64,000 nucleotides of DNA from positions 62,001 to 126,000 of the forward strand of contig NZ_JABBFX010000001.1 in the NCBI RefSeq assembly GCF_012927085.1. The letters are read 5' to 3'. Positions 47,578-56,653 of this stretch are shown in pieces. Under the pieces are notes generated by a model that was given only the letters and a program-made list of their open reading frames with translations, had not been told where the DNA came from and searched no databases. The DNA comes from Ramlibacter agri. Lineage in GTDB: Bacteria; Pseudomonadota; Gammaproteobacteria; Burkholderiales; Burkholderiaceae_C. Position numbers and translations under genes: made by a program. Numbering within the stretch: the first letter of the stretch is position 1; each line of letters begins with the position of its first letter.

Positions 47578-48819
47578 TCACATCTTGCAGGCGTTCTCCG
47601 ACTTGGGCGGCGCCAGCAGTTCGAGCGGCTGGTTGGGCGCGGGCAGCGCGTCGCCGAACTTCAGGAAGTCCTTGTCGTTCTTCGCCTGGCCCTTGGCCTT
47701 GACGGTGAAGGGATAGGCTTCCTGCATCAGCTGGTGGTCCCAGGAGCGGAAGTACGCCTTGCGCGCTTTCAGGATGTCGAACTGCGCCTCCGACTCGAAG
47801 TAGGCGATGAGCTTGTCGCTGTCGGTGGACTTGGCCTCGTTCATGGCCTGCGCCAGCAGCTTGAGCGAGATGTACTCGATCCACGCGTGGTTCTCAGGGA
47901 TGCGGCCGTACTTCTTCGTGAAGTCGGCCACGAACTTCTTCGAGCCGGGCGTATTCAGGTCGTGGTGCCACACCGTAGGCCAGATGCCGCCCAGGTTGCC
48001 CTCGCCGGCCGCCCAGGCGTCGGCGGTGTTCAGGTTGAAGCCCACCACCGGGTAAGGCAGGCCGAACTCCGCGTACTGCTTGACGAAGTTGGTGACCTGG
48101 TTGCCGCCCAGGTTGGTGGAGATGACGTCCGGCTTGGCCTGGCGGATCTTCAGCATGTAGGGGCTGAAGTCGGTCAGGTCCGTCGGCACCAGCTCGTTGG
48201 CGATGACGGTGGCGCCGTTGGCGGCGAAGAACTTGTTGGCCTTGGCCGAGAGATCCTGGCCGAACAGGTAGTCGGAGGTGATGGCGAAGATCTTCTTGCC
48301 TTGCACCATGTGGTCGCGCACCAGCGCCTGGCCCACGGTGTTGACCATCACGGTCACCGGGATGTCGACGTGGAAGGTGTAGCGGTTGCAGTCCTTGCCG
48401 CGCAAGGCGTCGGAGCGCGCGCCGATGCTCAGGAACAGCTTGTGGTTGCGCGCCGCCACCTGCGAGATGGTGAGCGCGGAGGCGGAGTTGATCTCGCCCA
48501 TGAGCACGGCGACGTTGTCGCGCTCGATCATGCGCTGCGCCTTGGTCGCGGCCACCTGCGGGTTCACCGAGTCCTCGCTGATCACCTCGAGCTGGCGGCC
48601 CATGACGCCGCCGGAGGCATTGATCTCCTCGGCGGCCATCTTGATGCCCTGCTGCGCGTACTCACCGAGCGCCCCGAGGAAGCCGGTGAGCGGCGTGAGG
48701 TGGCCGATGCGGATCTTCTCGCCCTGGGCGCGCAGCCCCGGCACAACCAGCAGCGCCCCCAGTGCGGCGCCGGCCTGCAGGGCGTGGCGGCGGCCAGCTT
48801 CATGCGATCGCTTCGTCAT
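47578..48819 (-). CDS. livK: ABC transporter substrate-binding protein, LivK/amide-urea type
   Basis: The 413-residue periplasmic protein has an N-terminal signal with RR (EAGRRHALQAGAALGALLVV), which may use the Tat or Sec path, then IRIGHLTPLTGFLGALGEYA, the start of the type I periplasmic-binding fold. Other family segments are AAEEINASGGVMGRQLEVI and DYLFGQDLS. ATG 48819 follows CAGGAGA. It is the first gene of the operon and faces the divergent LysR gene. The pocket residues cannot assign a ligand; aromatic and short-chain acids are common for this group. Confidence 0.9.
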   Translation of the reverse strand: MTKRSHEAGRRHALQAGAALGALLVVPGLRAQGEKIRIGHLTPLTGFLGALGEYAQQGIKMAAEEINASGGVMGRQLEVISEDSVNPQVAATKAQRMIERDNVAVLMGEINSASALTISQVAARNHKLFLSIGARSDALRGKDCNRYTFHVDIPVTVMVNTVGQALVRDHMVQGKKIFAITSDYLFGQDLSAKANKFFAANGATVIANELVPTDLTDFSPYMLKIRQAKPDVISTNLGGNQVTNFVKQYAEFGLPYPVVGFNLNTADAWAAGEGNLGGIWPTVWHHDLNTPGSKKFVADFTKKYGRIPENHAWIEYISLKLLAQAMNEAKSTDSDKLIAYFESEAQFDILKARKAYFRSWDHQLMQEAYPFTVKAKGQAKNDKDFLKFGDALPAPNQPLELLAPPKSENACKM

Positions 48820-48885
48820 CGTCGTCTCCTGATGTTCTGTAGTCCGAAGAAGCGCGACGGATGCTAGGCCAGCGCAGTGCATCGG

Positions 48886-48920
48886 GAAAATACCGTTTTC
48901 GTAGACGTCCTATAGGAAAA
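48886..48920. promoter_or_regulatory. Candidate LysR operator between livK and lysR
   Basis: GAAAA (48886-48890), TTTTC (48896-48900) and GAAAA (48916-48920) give an inverted pair GAAAA-N5-TTTTC and a wider TTTTC-N15-GAAAA pair. This spaced dyad pattern fits a LysR-type regulator binding upstream of both divergent genes. Confidence 0.4.
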
Positions 48921-48931
48921 ACATATGCCCC

Positions 48932-49903
48932 ATGGACCTGCGCCAGCTTCGCTATTTCGTGACCATCGTCGAGAGCGGCAGCCTCGCCAAGGCTTCGCGC
49001 CAGCTGTTCATCGCGCAGCCGGCGCTGAGCCAGCAGATCGCCAAGCTGGAGGCGGAGGTGGGCAAGCCGCTGCTGGTGCGCACCGCGCGCGGCGTGACGC
49101 CCACCGAAAACGGCACCGCGCTGCACCACCACGCGCGCTTCATGCTGCGCCAGCTGGACCAGGCCCTGTCCATCGCGCGCCAGGAGCCGGGCACGGTGCA
49201 CGGCATGGTGTCGGTGGGGCTGGCGGCGACGACGGTCTGCGCGGTCGGCGTGCCGCTGGTGCAGACGATCCGCGAGCGCTATCCGGGCGTGGTGCTCAAT
49301 GTCGTCGAAGGCATGAGCGGCCACCTGACGCAGATGATGCAGCTGGGCCAGCTGGACCTGAGCATCCTGTTCTCGCGGGACGCCATCGCGGACCTGCCGT
49401 CGGAGCCGCTGCTCGCCGAGGAACTGGTGGTGATCGTGCCGCGCCACAGCACGCTGGTGCCGCCGCGGCGCACCAGGCTGACGGTGGCCGAGGCCGCGGA
49501 GCTGCCGCTGATCCTGCCCACCGGCATCCATGGCCTGCGCCGGCGCATCACCACCGAATTCGAGCGGCGCAACCTCGCGATGCGCGTGGTGGCGGAGATC
49601 GACTCGCTGTCGCTGCTGATGGCCTGCGTGCGGCGCGGCATGGGCGCGACGATCAAGCCGATGTCGGCGGCGTTGGCGGGCGACACCTTGAGCCCGGAAT
49701 GGCGCTGCCTGTCCTTCTCGGATGCGCATCTGACGCGTTCCAGCTATCTCTATTCGGTGGTGCCGGAACGGCTGTCGCCCGCGGCGGCCGCCGTGCGCAC
49801 CGAACTGCGGGAGACGGTGCGCATGCTGGCGCAGACGGGGCGCTGGCCGGGGGTGGAATTGCTGGCGCCGGCCGCGGCACGCGTGGAGAAGGAGGCGGCG
49901 TAG
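48932..49903 (+). CDS. LysR-family transcriptional regulator (LIV operon side)
   Basis: The 323-residue protein has the LysR winged helix (MDLRQLRYFVTIVESGSLAK, then PALSQQIAKLEAEVGKPLL) and a periplasmic-binding-like effector domain. It is divergent from livK, the classic layout for a regulator of the neighbouring operon; dyad sequences lie in the 112-bp gap. It resembles the other LysR in the window (similar TARGVTPTE/SAKGVTPTE and effector region), suggesting a shared ancestor. The effector is probably the transported substrate or an intermediate. Confidence 0.93.
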   Translation: MDLRQLRYFVTIVESGSLAKASRQLFIAQPALSQQIAKLEAEVGKPLLVRTARGVTPTENGTALHHHARFMLRQLDQALSIARQEPGTVHGMVSVGLAATTVCAVGVPLVQTIRERYPGVVLNVVEGMSGHLTQMMQLGQLDLSILFSRDAIADLPSEPLLAEELVVIVPRHSTLVPPRRTRLTVAEAAELPLILPTGIHGLRRRITTEFERRNLAMRVVAEIDSLSLLMACVRRGMGATIKPMSAALAGDTLSPEWRCLSFSDAHLTRSSYLYSVVPERLSPAAAAVRTELRETVRMLAQTGRWPGVELLAPAAARVEKEAA

Positions 49904-49929
49904 CTGGGTTCGGCTGCGCCGAACCCGGC

Positions 49930-50457
49930 CTACTTCAGCGCCGCGACTCCCGCCTTCGCCGCCACTTCGTCCTGCGAGCCCGTGCCGCCCGAACAGCCGA
50001 TCGCGCCGATCAGCCGGCCGTCCAGCACCAGCGGAATGCCGCCGCGCGAACCGATGATGTCGTCCAAGGTCAGCAGGTAGGTGTTGCCGCCCTGGATGCC
50101 GCCTTCGAACACCTTGGTCTCGCGCCGGTACTTGGCCGCGGCGCGCGCCTTGTGCTGCGAGATGTCGATGGAGCCGAGCTGCGCGCCGTCCATGCGCCTC
50201 AGCGCCACCAGCTGTGCGCCGGAATCGACCACGGCGCAGACCAGCTTCCAGTCGCGGCGGCGCGCTTCGCCGATCGCCGCGTTCAGGATCGCGTCGGCGC
50301 GGTCGAGACTGATCGGCGCGCCGTAGGGCACATCGAAAGGCATCTTCTCGGGCACGGCGTCCAGCGGGTTGGCTGGGGCCTGTTGTTGCGCGCTGGCGGT
50401 ACCGCATGCCAGCAGCAAGGTGGCGACGGCCGCGGCCGTGGCGTGCTGCAGTTTCAT
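49930..50457 (-). CDS. Exported GlcG/HbpS-family haem-binding-like protein
   Basis: The 175-residue protein has a signal peptide (ATAAAVATLLLACGTASAQ) and the GlcG/HbpS fold: LDRADAILNAAIGEARRRDW, VCAVVDSGAQLVALRRMDGA, KARAAAKYRRETK and IGAIGCSGGTGSQDEVAAKAG. Members bind haem or cobalamin or occur beside glycolate and other acid-oxidation genes without a proven role. ATG 50457 has GGAGG 7 nt upstream. It converges on the LysR gene. The signal peptide contains LLLACG, so a lipoprotein form is possible. Confidence 0.85.
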   Translation of the reverse strand: MKLQHATAAAVATLLLACGTASAQQQAPANPLDAVPEKMPFDVPYGAPISLDRADAILNAAIGEARRRDWKLVCAVVDSGAQLVALRRMDGAQLGSIDISQHKARAAAKYRRETKVFEGGIQGGNTYLLTLDDIIGSRGGIPLVLDGRLIGAIGCSGGTGSQDEVAAKAGVAALK

Positions 50458-50582
50458 GGACATCCTCCGAGGGTCGGTGAATTGCTGCCGGGGTCGGCAG
50501 CGCGGCCAATGTAGGCACTTGGTGTGCGTGCCCGCCATGCGGGAAAGCGATGAGCTGTCGCGGGGAACCGACGCCCGCCGCG

Positions 50583-52037
50583 TCAGCGGGCGCACTCGCC
50601 GCTCATGGCGCGGCCGATGACGCTGGGTGCGTTCAGCAGGCCGTCCGCCTTGGGGCGCTGCTCCGGCTGGTGCAGGCAATCGTCGCGGCCAGCGCCTTCC
50701 ACGCCCTGCTCCAGCGCGTCTTTGGGCTTGCCGCGTCGCAGCTGCTCGTTGGCCATGTCGGCCAGGCTGCGCCGTGGCGCCAGCCGGTAAGGTCCGGGAG
50801 CCACCGGCCCGGAGGGCGGCGGCAGGATCAGCGGGGCAGGCGGCAGCGCCGTCGGCGGTGCCACGCCGGGCGCGCCCCAGCCGGGGGCCGGAGCGGCGGG
50901 CACCGGGGCACCGCGCTGCTGGCCACCGGGGGCGCCGGGTCCGCCCGGGCCAGGTGCGGCTTGCGGTCCCGCCGGGCCAGGCCCTGCAGGACCCGCGGCT
51001 GGAGCGGCCGGTGCGGGCGGCGCAGCGGCTGGCGCAGCGGGTGCGGGAACAGGCGCGGCTGGCGCAGGCACGGGCGCCGGGGCAGGCGGGGCTGGCACGG
51101 GTGCGGGGGCTGGAGCAGGCACCGGCGCGGGCGCCGGCGAAGGCGCTGGTACGGGCGCAGGCACTGGCTCTGGGGCGGGTACCGGAGCGGGCGCGGGCGC
51201 TGGGGCCGGTGCCGGTGCGGGGACGGGCGCTGGTGCAGGAACCGGAGCGGGCGCGGGAACGGGTGCCGGCGCAGGGACTGGCGCAGGCGCGGGAGCGGGC
51301 ACGGGAACCGGCGCTGGTGCGGGCGCTGGAGCGGGCGCAGGCACTGGCACTGGCGCCGGCACAGGAGCCGGGACGGGCGCGGGCGCAGGAAGCGGCGCGG
51401 GAGCCGGTGCAGGGACTGGCACAGGCTCCGGCGGCGGAGCAGGCACCGGCTCCGGCGGAGGCGGCACGGGAATCGGCAACGGCGGTGGTGCCGGAACCGG
51501 CAAGGGCGGAACCGGCTGTGGCTCCGGCGGCGGGGCCGGCGCCACCTGCGGGACCTCCGGCGCCGGCTCGGGCAGGTGCAACTGCGGCTCCAGCCGCAGC
51601 TCCGGCGCCGGCGCCGGCGCGGCAGCGGGCGCCTCCACCGGCGGAGCCGGCGTCCGCTGGCGGACGCGCTGCCGTTGCCGGGCGGGTTTCAGCGTGTCCG
51701 GCAGCTGGCTCGTCACCTGCATGGGCACGCTGGACTGCGGATTGTTGGAAAACAGGTCGGCCGATTCGCCGCTGCGCCCACGCGGCCCGGGCAAGGTGAT
51801 CGCCCGGCTGGGCGGCACCGGGGCGGGGCTGCTGGAACTGCTGGACGACGCAGGCGCCGGGCTGCTGCTGCTCGAAGGCCGGAACGCCTGGGTCACCACG
51901 TAGCGCACCGCCTGCTGCACCGGCGTGTACTGCAGCAGGAACCAGATCAGCGCGACGTGCAGCACCCCCGTGGCGGCCAGCGCCGTCGGCGAAGGGCGCT
52001 GCCGGGGCAGCGACGCGTGGGTGGGCCGTTGCAGCAT
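50583..52037 (-). CDS. Single-pass membrane protein with very long Pro/Ala/Val repeat
   Basis: This 484-residue protein has one N-terminal helix ([20 protein letters not shown], about residues 18-37), a Ser-rich stretch (55-70), then about 290 residues of PAPAPVP-type repeats (about 128-420) and a 60-residue soluble end with two Cys ([20 protein letters not shown]). The layout copies TonB (helix, Pro-rich spacer, C-terminal domain), but the end does not look like the TonB C-terminal fold. The spacer is several times longer than in TonB. A plausible role is reaching across the periplasm; function unknown. It is divergent from mnmA with a 32-bp gap. Confidence 0.75.
   Translation of the reverse strand: MLQRPTHASLPRQRPSPTALAATGVLHVALIWFLLQYTPVQQAVRYVVTQAFRPSSSSSPAPASSSSSSSPAPVPPSRAITLPGPRGRSGESADLFSNNPQSSVPMQVTSQLPDTLKPARQRQRVRQRTPAPPVEAPAAAPAPAPELRLEPQLHLPEPAPEVPQVAPAPPPEPQPVPPLPVPAPPPLPIPVPPPPEPVPAPPPEPVPVPAPAPAPLPAPAPVPAPVPAPVPVPAPAPAPAPAPVPVPAPAPAPVPAPAPVPAPAPVPAPAPVPAPAPAPAPAPAPVPAPEPVPAPVPAPSPAPAPVPAPAPAPVPAPPAPAPVPAPAAPVPAPAAPAAAPPAPAAPAAGPAGPGPAGPQAAPGPGGPGAPGGQQRGAPVPAAPAPGWGAPGVAPPTALPPAPLILPPPSGPVAPGPYRLAPRRSLADMANEQLRRGKPKDALEQGVEGAGRDDCLHQPEQRPKADGLLNAPSVIGRAMSGECAR
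50778..51656. repeat. Low-complexity GC-rich repeat region encoding the Pro/Ala/Val spacer
   Basis: About 880 bp are made of imperfect tandem 6-bp units on the theme GGCGCX-GGAGCX (plus strand), encoding Pro-Ala and Pro-Val dipeptides. Such tracts are prone to replication slippage, so length may vary between strains. Confidence 0.8.
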
Positions 52038-52056
52038 GGGGAATTGGTGGCGCTGG

Positions 52057-52062
52057 GATAAT
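52057..52062 (+). promoter_or_regulatory. Candidate -10 box of mnmA (GATAAT)
   Basis: GATAAT ends 7 nt before the mnmA ATG, and there is no ribosome binding site, which suggests a leaderless mRNA. No good -35 is visible. Confidence 0.4.
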
Positions 52063-52069
52063 CGCACAC

Positions 52070-53167
52070 ATGGGTCGCAAGCCACGCGTAGTTGTCGGTC
52101 TGAGCGGGGGCGTGGACTCCGCGGTCAGCGCGTACCTGCTCAAGCAGCAGGGGTACGAAGTCGTCGCCATCTTCATGAAGAACTGGGAGGACGACGACGA
52201 TGACGAGTACTGCTCGTCCAACGTCGATTTCGTCGACGCCGCCGCGGTGGCCGACGTGATCGGCATCGAGATCGAGCACGTCAACTTCGCCGCCGACTAC
52301 AAGGACCGCGTCTTCGCCGAGTTCCTGCGCGAATACCAGGCCGGCCGCACGCCCAACCCGGACGTGCTGTGCAACGCCGAGATCAAGTTCAAGGCCTTCC
52401 TGGACCACGCCATGCGGCTGGGCGCCGAGAAGATCGCGACCGGCCACTACGCCCGCGTGCGCGAACGCGAGGGCCGCTTCGAACTGCTGAAGGGCCTGGA
52501 CCCGGCCAAGGACCAGAGCTACTTCCTGCACCGCCTCGACCAGGCCCAGCTGTCGAAGACGCTGTTCCCGGTGGGCGAGCTGCGCAAGACCGAGGTGCGC
52601 CGGCTGGCCGAGGAGATCGGCCTGCCCAACGCGAAGAAGAAGGATTCCACCGGCATCTGCTTCATCGGCGAGCGGCCCTTCCGCGAGTTCCTGAACCGCT
52701 ACATCCAGAAGGAACCCGGCCCGATGAAGGACGCCAACGGCCGCACCATAGCCAAGCACCAGGGCCTGTCCTTCTACACGCTGGGCCAGCGCCAGGGCCT
52801 GGGCATCGGCGGCCTCAAGGAGAAAGGCGCGCAGCGGGGCGGCGGCGAACACGCGCCGTGGTTCGTCGCGCGCAAGGACATGGAGAAGAACACGCTGTGG
52901 GTCGTGCAAGGCCACGACCACCCGTGGCTGCTCTCGCCCTCGCTGGCCGCCGACGACGCCAGCTGGACCGCCGGCACGCCACCCGCGCCCGGCGCCTATG
53001 CCGCCAAGACGCGCTACCGCCAGGCCGACGCGGCGTGCACGCTGCTGGACCCGACGCCGCAGGGCTTCCGCCTGGACTTCGCCGAGCAGCAATGGGCGGT
53101 GACGCCCGGGCAGTCGGCCGTCCTGTACGACGGCGAGGTATGCCTGGGCGGGGGCGTGATTACCTGA
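52070..53167 (+). CDS. mnmA: tRNA 2-thiouridylase MnmA
   Basis: MnmA thiolates U34 of Lys, Glu and Gln tRNAs using sulfur passed by the Tus relay. The 365-residue enzyme has the PP-loop [12 protein letters not shown] at 11-22, catalytic Cys101 ([11 protein letters not shown]) and the second Cys197 ([11 protein letters not shown]). The D-x-D patch and [20 protein letters not shown] fit the family. The start is leaderless-like. The stop overlaps the esterase gene tail to tail by 8 bp. NudJ, its usual upstream neighbour, is 20.8 kb to the left. Confidence 0.96.
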   Translation: MGRKPRVVVGLSGGVDSAVSAYLLKQQGYEVVAIFMKNWEDDDDDEYCSSNVDFVDAAAVADVIGIEIEHVNFAADYKDRVFAEFLREYQAGRTPNPDVLCNAEIKFKAFLDHAMRLGAEKIATGHYARVREREGRFELLKGLDPAKDQSYFLHRLDQAQLSKTLFPVGELRKTEVRRLAEEIGLPNAKKKDSTGICFIGERPFREFLNRYIQKEPGPMKDANGRTIAKHQGLSFYTLGQRQGLGIGGLKEKGAQRGGGEHAPWFVARKDMEKNTLWVVQGHDHPWLLSPSLAADDASWTAGTPPAPGAYAAKTRYRQADAACTLLDPTPQGFRLDFAEQQWAVTPGQSAVLYDGEVCLGGGVIT

Positions 53168-54128
53168 CCGGGGTCTCGGACACGAAAGTCCGGATCGCAT
53201 CCGTCAACGCGTGGTCCGCCGTGTTGATCGAATAGATCTCCGACATGTGGCTGTGCCCCAGCAGCAGCAGCAAGGGCGAGCAGCGCTTCGCCTCGCACAG
53301 CGCGCTGCGCACCTGGCCGGCCTGGCGGTGGAAATCCGACGGGTCCAGCTCCGCGTAGGCAAACAGCATCGGCAGCTTCGACGCCGACATGCCAGGCAGC
53401 GCCGACTGCGCCTCGTACTTCGAAGGATCCTTGCCGAAGTAGGACTGGAGCGGCGGGTTGACCTCCGCCGTCGACGGATCGAACAGGCCCGACACCATGA
53501 TCGCGCCGGCGATGCCGCCGCCGCGGGCGACATGGAACTCGGGGTGGCCGACGTACTGCGCCACGTGCGCGGCGCCGGCCGAATGCCCCATCAGGAAGAT
53601 CCGCTCCGGGTCGCCGCCGCGCGCCACGATGTTGGCGCGCACCCAGCGCAGCGCCGCCGCCAGGTCCTGCTGCGCGGCCGGCCACTGGTTCTGTGGCGCG
53701 AGCCGGTAGGTCATGTTGACGCCCACCATGCCGTTGGCCACCGCCCACAGCATGATGTTGTCGTAGAAGGGGCTGTCGCCGGTGCGCTTGTCGCCGCCCA
53801 TGAAGGCGCCGCCGTGCACGAATACCAGCACCGGCCGCGGGCCGTCCTTCGCGGCAGGCGTGAAGACGTCCAGCCGGTGGCGCGCATCGGGCCCGTAGCG
53901 CTCGTCGCGCGTGACGGCCACGCCCGCATACGGTTCCTTCTGCTGCAGCGGCGCGTACAGCGCAGCGGTCGGCGGCGGCGCCACCACGCGTCCCAGCTTC
54001 TCCAGCTCGGCCTGGATGGCCGGCGGCACCTGCGAAGGCACGGGCCCGCTGGGAATGTCGGCCGTCACGGGCAGTGCGGTGCAGGCGCTCAGGGCCAGCG
54101 TGCCGGCGGCGATCAGGGCGCGGTACAT
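53160..54128 (-). CDS. Lipoprotein alpha/beta-hydrolase (carboxylesterase type)
   Basis: The 322-residue protein has a lipoprotein signal ([16 protein letters not shown], lipid Cys16) and an alpha/beta-hydrolase domain of the BD-FAE/HSL type. The oxyanion motif is HGGAFMGG, the nucleophile Ser183 is in [10 protein letters not shown], the acid is in ELDPSDF and the His in GHSHMSE. It is likely anchored to the outer membrane facing the periplasm and hydrolyses esters or amides. Kynurenine-formamidase-like proteins share this layout, but the lipid anchor argues against that. Stand-alone gene. Confidence 0.88.
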   Translation of the reverse strand: MYRALIAAGTLALSACTALPVTADIPSGPVPSQVPPAIQAELEKLGRVVAPPPTAALYAPLQQKEPYAGVAVTRDERYGPDARHRLDVFTPAAKDGPRPVLVFVHGGAFMGGDKRTGDSPFYDNIMLWAVANGMVGVNMTYRLAPQNQWPAAQQDLAAALRWVRANIVARGGDPERIFLMGHSAGAAHVAQYVGHPEFHVARGGGIAGAIMVSGLFDPSTAEVNPPLQSYFGKDPSKYEAQSALPGMSASKLPMLFAYAELDPSDFHRQAGQVRSALCEAKRCSPLLLLLGHSHMSEIYSINTADHALTDAIRTFVSETPVR

Positions 54129-54169
54129 GGCGTCTCCATCGTTGTTCGGAGACGGATTATGGAACCGCC

Positions 54170-55303
54170 TCAGCGCCAGGCGGAGCCCACCGTGAGGTAC
54201 CAGGCGTGGTCCTGCGTGCTCCAGGCCCAGTCGACGCCGGCGTACAGGCCCATGCGCCGGGCCAGCATGTAGCGGAAGCCCACGCCCTTGCTGACGGTGC
54301 CGGCCCCTTCGGAGAAGCTGGTGTTGGTGCCCCAGGCGCGGCCGGCCCCCAGGAAGCCGATCAGGGCCCAGCGGGCATCGAGGTTCCAGCGCAGTTCCGT
54401 CTCCAGCACGCCGGTGCGCTCGTCCTGCAGCCGCCCCAGCGGCACGCCGCGCAGGTCGATGTAGGGCAGCATGAAGAAGGGCACGGAACCATTGGCGGCG
54501 CGGGCGTCGGCGCGGCCCGCGAGCACCAGCGACTTCGCCACCGGCCAGTAGGCGAACACGTGCGCGCGGTAGGACTGGAAGGTGGTGTCGCTGCCCCAGG
54601 ACGGGTTGTAGAAGGTCAGGTCCAGGCTGCCGGTCCAGCCTCGCGACGGCGTGAAGATGGTGTCGCGCGTGTCCGTCTCGATGGACACGCCCAGGCCCGA
54701 AGCCGTGTTGCTGCGCACGATGGGGCCGAAGATGGCGGTGCTCTGCTCCGACCCGAAGCGGTTGTCCAGGTCCAGGTAGTTCCAGCGCGCGACGAACCAT
54801 GTGTCGCTCTGGCCGATGCGCATCATGCCGTGCTGCACCGAGGCGATGCCCTGCAGGTTGTAGCGCAGCGGCCCGCGGTTGCCGCCGATGCCGTAGAAGT
54901 CCAGGTTGGCGTCGATCTTGGCGATGCCGCCGCGCCAGCGCCAGCGGCCGTCGTCGCTGGTGACCATGCCGCCGGCGAAGGCGGCCTTGGTGCCGTTCTC
55001 GGTGGCGGCGCCGCCGATGGCGTAGATGTCCGGCGGCGTCATCTTGCCGGACTCCTTGGCCTGCTGCGCCTTCTCCGCCATCGACTGGCGGAAGAACAGG
55101 GCCACCAGCCCGCCGCCGTAGCCCACCGCGGGCTCGGTGATGAAGATCGGCACCGGCAGCACGCCCTTGCGATCGAGCAGCCAGTCGGACAGGTCGATGC
55201 GGCCGTCCTCCTTGTCGCGGAAGCCCTCCAGGAAATCCGCACGCGCGCCCCAAGGCAGCACCAGCAGCAGCGTGCAAAGCGCCAATCGGACTGAAAACTG
55301 CAT
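54170..55303 (-). CDS. Omp85-type outer-membrane beta-barrel without POTRA domains
   Basis: The 377-residue protein has a signal peptide (LALCTLLLVLPWGARA) and a C-terminal Omp85/surface-antigen barrel, with many Arg-Trp strands, FFMLPYIDLRGVPLGRLQDE near the RGF-like loop region and a terminal aromatic-rich strand ending TVGSAWR. No POTRA repeats precede the barrel, so it is a short BamA/TamA-like relative of unknown cargo. The ending lacks the classic C-terminal Phe. It lies 41 bp upstream of the esterase gene on the same strand; a link between them is possible. Confidence 0.82.
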   Translation of the reverse strand: MQFSVRLALCTLLLVLPWGARADFLEGFRDKEDGRIDLSDWLLDRKGVLPVPIFITEPAVGYGGGLVALFFRQSMAEKAQQAKESGKMTPPDIYAIGGAATENGTKAAFAGGMVTSDDGRWRWRGGIAKIDANLDFYGIGGNRGPLRYNLQGIASVQHGMMRIGQSDTWFVARWNYLDLDNRFGSEQSTAIFGPIVRSNTASGLGVSIETDTRDTIFTPSRGWTGSLDLTFYNPSWGSDTTFQSYRAHVFAYWPVAKSLVLAGRADARAANGSVPFFMLPYIDLRGVPLGRLQDERTGVLETELRWNLDARWALIGFLGAGRAWGTNTSFSEGAGTVSKGVGFRYMLARRMGLYAGVDWAWSTQDHAWYLTVGSAWR

Positions 55304-55390
55304 CGGCGCATTCTTCCCAGCACGCGCGCGCGTGCCATGAGACCTTCGTCCAATGATCCCCTGTGCATCAGGCACGGGACACTGGGCGCC

Positions 55391-56653
55391 ATGCTCGACA
55401 TTGCGCGCCTGTTCCTGTTGTCCGCCGCCCTGCTGTTCGCGGGCTGCGCGCCCGTGCTGCCGCACCTCGCGCCGACGCCGGCCATCCTCAAGGACCCGCG
55501 GCTCGATTTCGCCACGCAGCTGCCGCCCGCGCTGAAGACCACCGAGCTGCCGGTCTTCTACGCGACGACGCGCGAGCCCACGGACGGCCCCGAGCGTTAT
55601 GGCAACGGCCAGTCCGAAAACGTCAACCTCGGTGTCGCCGACGTGCGCCTGGGCGAACCGGGCTGGAGCTGGCAGCAGCTGGTGGCGTCCGACATGGCCA
55701 GCAGCGTGGACCATCCGCGCGACGGCGCCGTCCTGGCGGTGAAGCCCTTCGGATCTGCCGGCCGCGGCGCGGAGCTCACCGAAGCGGATCGCGCCTTCAT
55801 CCAGGCCATCGACGCACAGCTCGCGCGCACGCCGAATCCTTCGCTCGTGATGTATGTGCACGGCTACCGCGTCACCTTCGAGGAGGTGGCGGTGCAGATG
55901 GGATCGTTCGCGCATTACCTGGGCCAGGGCACGGTCGTCACCTTCCAGTGGCCCACCGGCACCAGGTTCTGGAACTACGTGACGGACTGCCCGCGCGCGC
56001 GCCAATCGATCCCGGACATCGAGCGGATGCTGGAGCTGCTCTCGCACACGCAGGCGAAGCAGGTCAACCTGCTGGCCTACAGCTGCGGCTCGCCGCTGCT
56101 GGCGGCGGCGCTCGCCAACCTGCGCGAGCACCACCAGGACCTGGACCCCAAGGCCCTGCAGCAGCGCTATCGCATCGGCAACGTCATCTTCGCCGCCTCC
56201 GACGTCGACCTGAAGACCTTCGCCCGCGACCACGTGCAGCCGGCGCTGGACCTGTCACGGCAGGTGATCGTCTACTACTCGCGCATCGACCGCGCACTGG
56301 GCTTCTCGTCGCTGATCGCCGGCGCCTCGCGCCTGGGCGATCCGAACAAGGAAGACCTGGAGGGGCTCGACCCGAAACAGCTGCGCGAGCTGGCGAACGA
56401 CCCGCGGCTGCAGGCGGTGGACGTGACCGACGTGCGCGGCGCCCACGAGATGGGCGGCATGAAGGGCCACGGCTACTGGTACGCCAACGAAGTGATCTCC
56501 ACCGACGTGACGCTGTCGCTGCGCTATCCGATCGCGCCGGCGCAGCGCTGCCTGCGGCAGCAGCCCGGCTCGCAGGCCTGGACCATCCCGGACGACTACC
56601 TCGATTGTCTGGCCAAGCGCTTGTTGGCCGCGTACCCCGACTTGGCGCGCTGA
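55391..56653 (+). CDS. DUF900-type alpha/beta-hydrolase lipoprotein
   Basis: The 420-residue protein has a lipoprotein signal (LFLLSAALLFAGC) and the DUF900 hydrolase fold: PVFYATTREPTDGPERYG, oxyanion segment VMYVHGYRVTFEE, VVTFQWPTGTRFW and a nucleophile-like elbow LLAYSCGSPLLAAAL. The usual Gly at the elbow's first position is Ala, so activity should be checked. The His near the end is in GHGYWYANE. I chose the ATG at 55391 because it starts the signal peptide; 55337 would add 18 residues. Its last 58 bp overlap the YihY-family gene on the opposite strand. Confidence 0.82.
   Translation: MLDIARLFLLSAALLFAGCAPVLPHLAPTPAILKDPRLDFATQLPPALKTTELPVFYATTREPTDGPERYGNGQSENVNLGVADVRLGEPGWSWQQLVASDMASSVDHPRDGAVLAVKPFGSAGRGAELTEADRAFIQAIDAQLARTPNPSLVMYVHGYRVTFEEVAVQMGSFAHYLGQGTVVTFQWPTGTRFWNYVTDCPRARQSIPDIERMLELLSHTQAKQVNLLAYSCGSPLLAAALANLREHHQDLDPKALQQRYRIGNVIFAASDVDLKTFARDHVQPALDLSRQVIVYYSRIDRALGFSSLIAGASRLGDPNKEDLEGLDPKQLRELANDPRLQAVDVTDVRGAHEMGGMKGHGYWYANEVISTDVTLSLRYPIAPAQRCLRQQPGSQAWTIPDDYLDCLAKRLLAAYPDLAR

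Noticed and set aside
50778..51656. Possible CRISPR or minisatellite array
   Set aside because: Units are imperfect 6-bp codon pairs without unique spacers and are explained by the Pro/Ala/Val coding repeat.
50627..51799. Plus-strand frames opposite the Pro/Ala/Val repeat, Gly/Arg/Gln-rich
   Set aside because: Repeat DNA is open in several frames. Only the minus-strand frame has a membrane helix, a defined C-terminal segment and consistent codon use.
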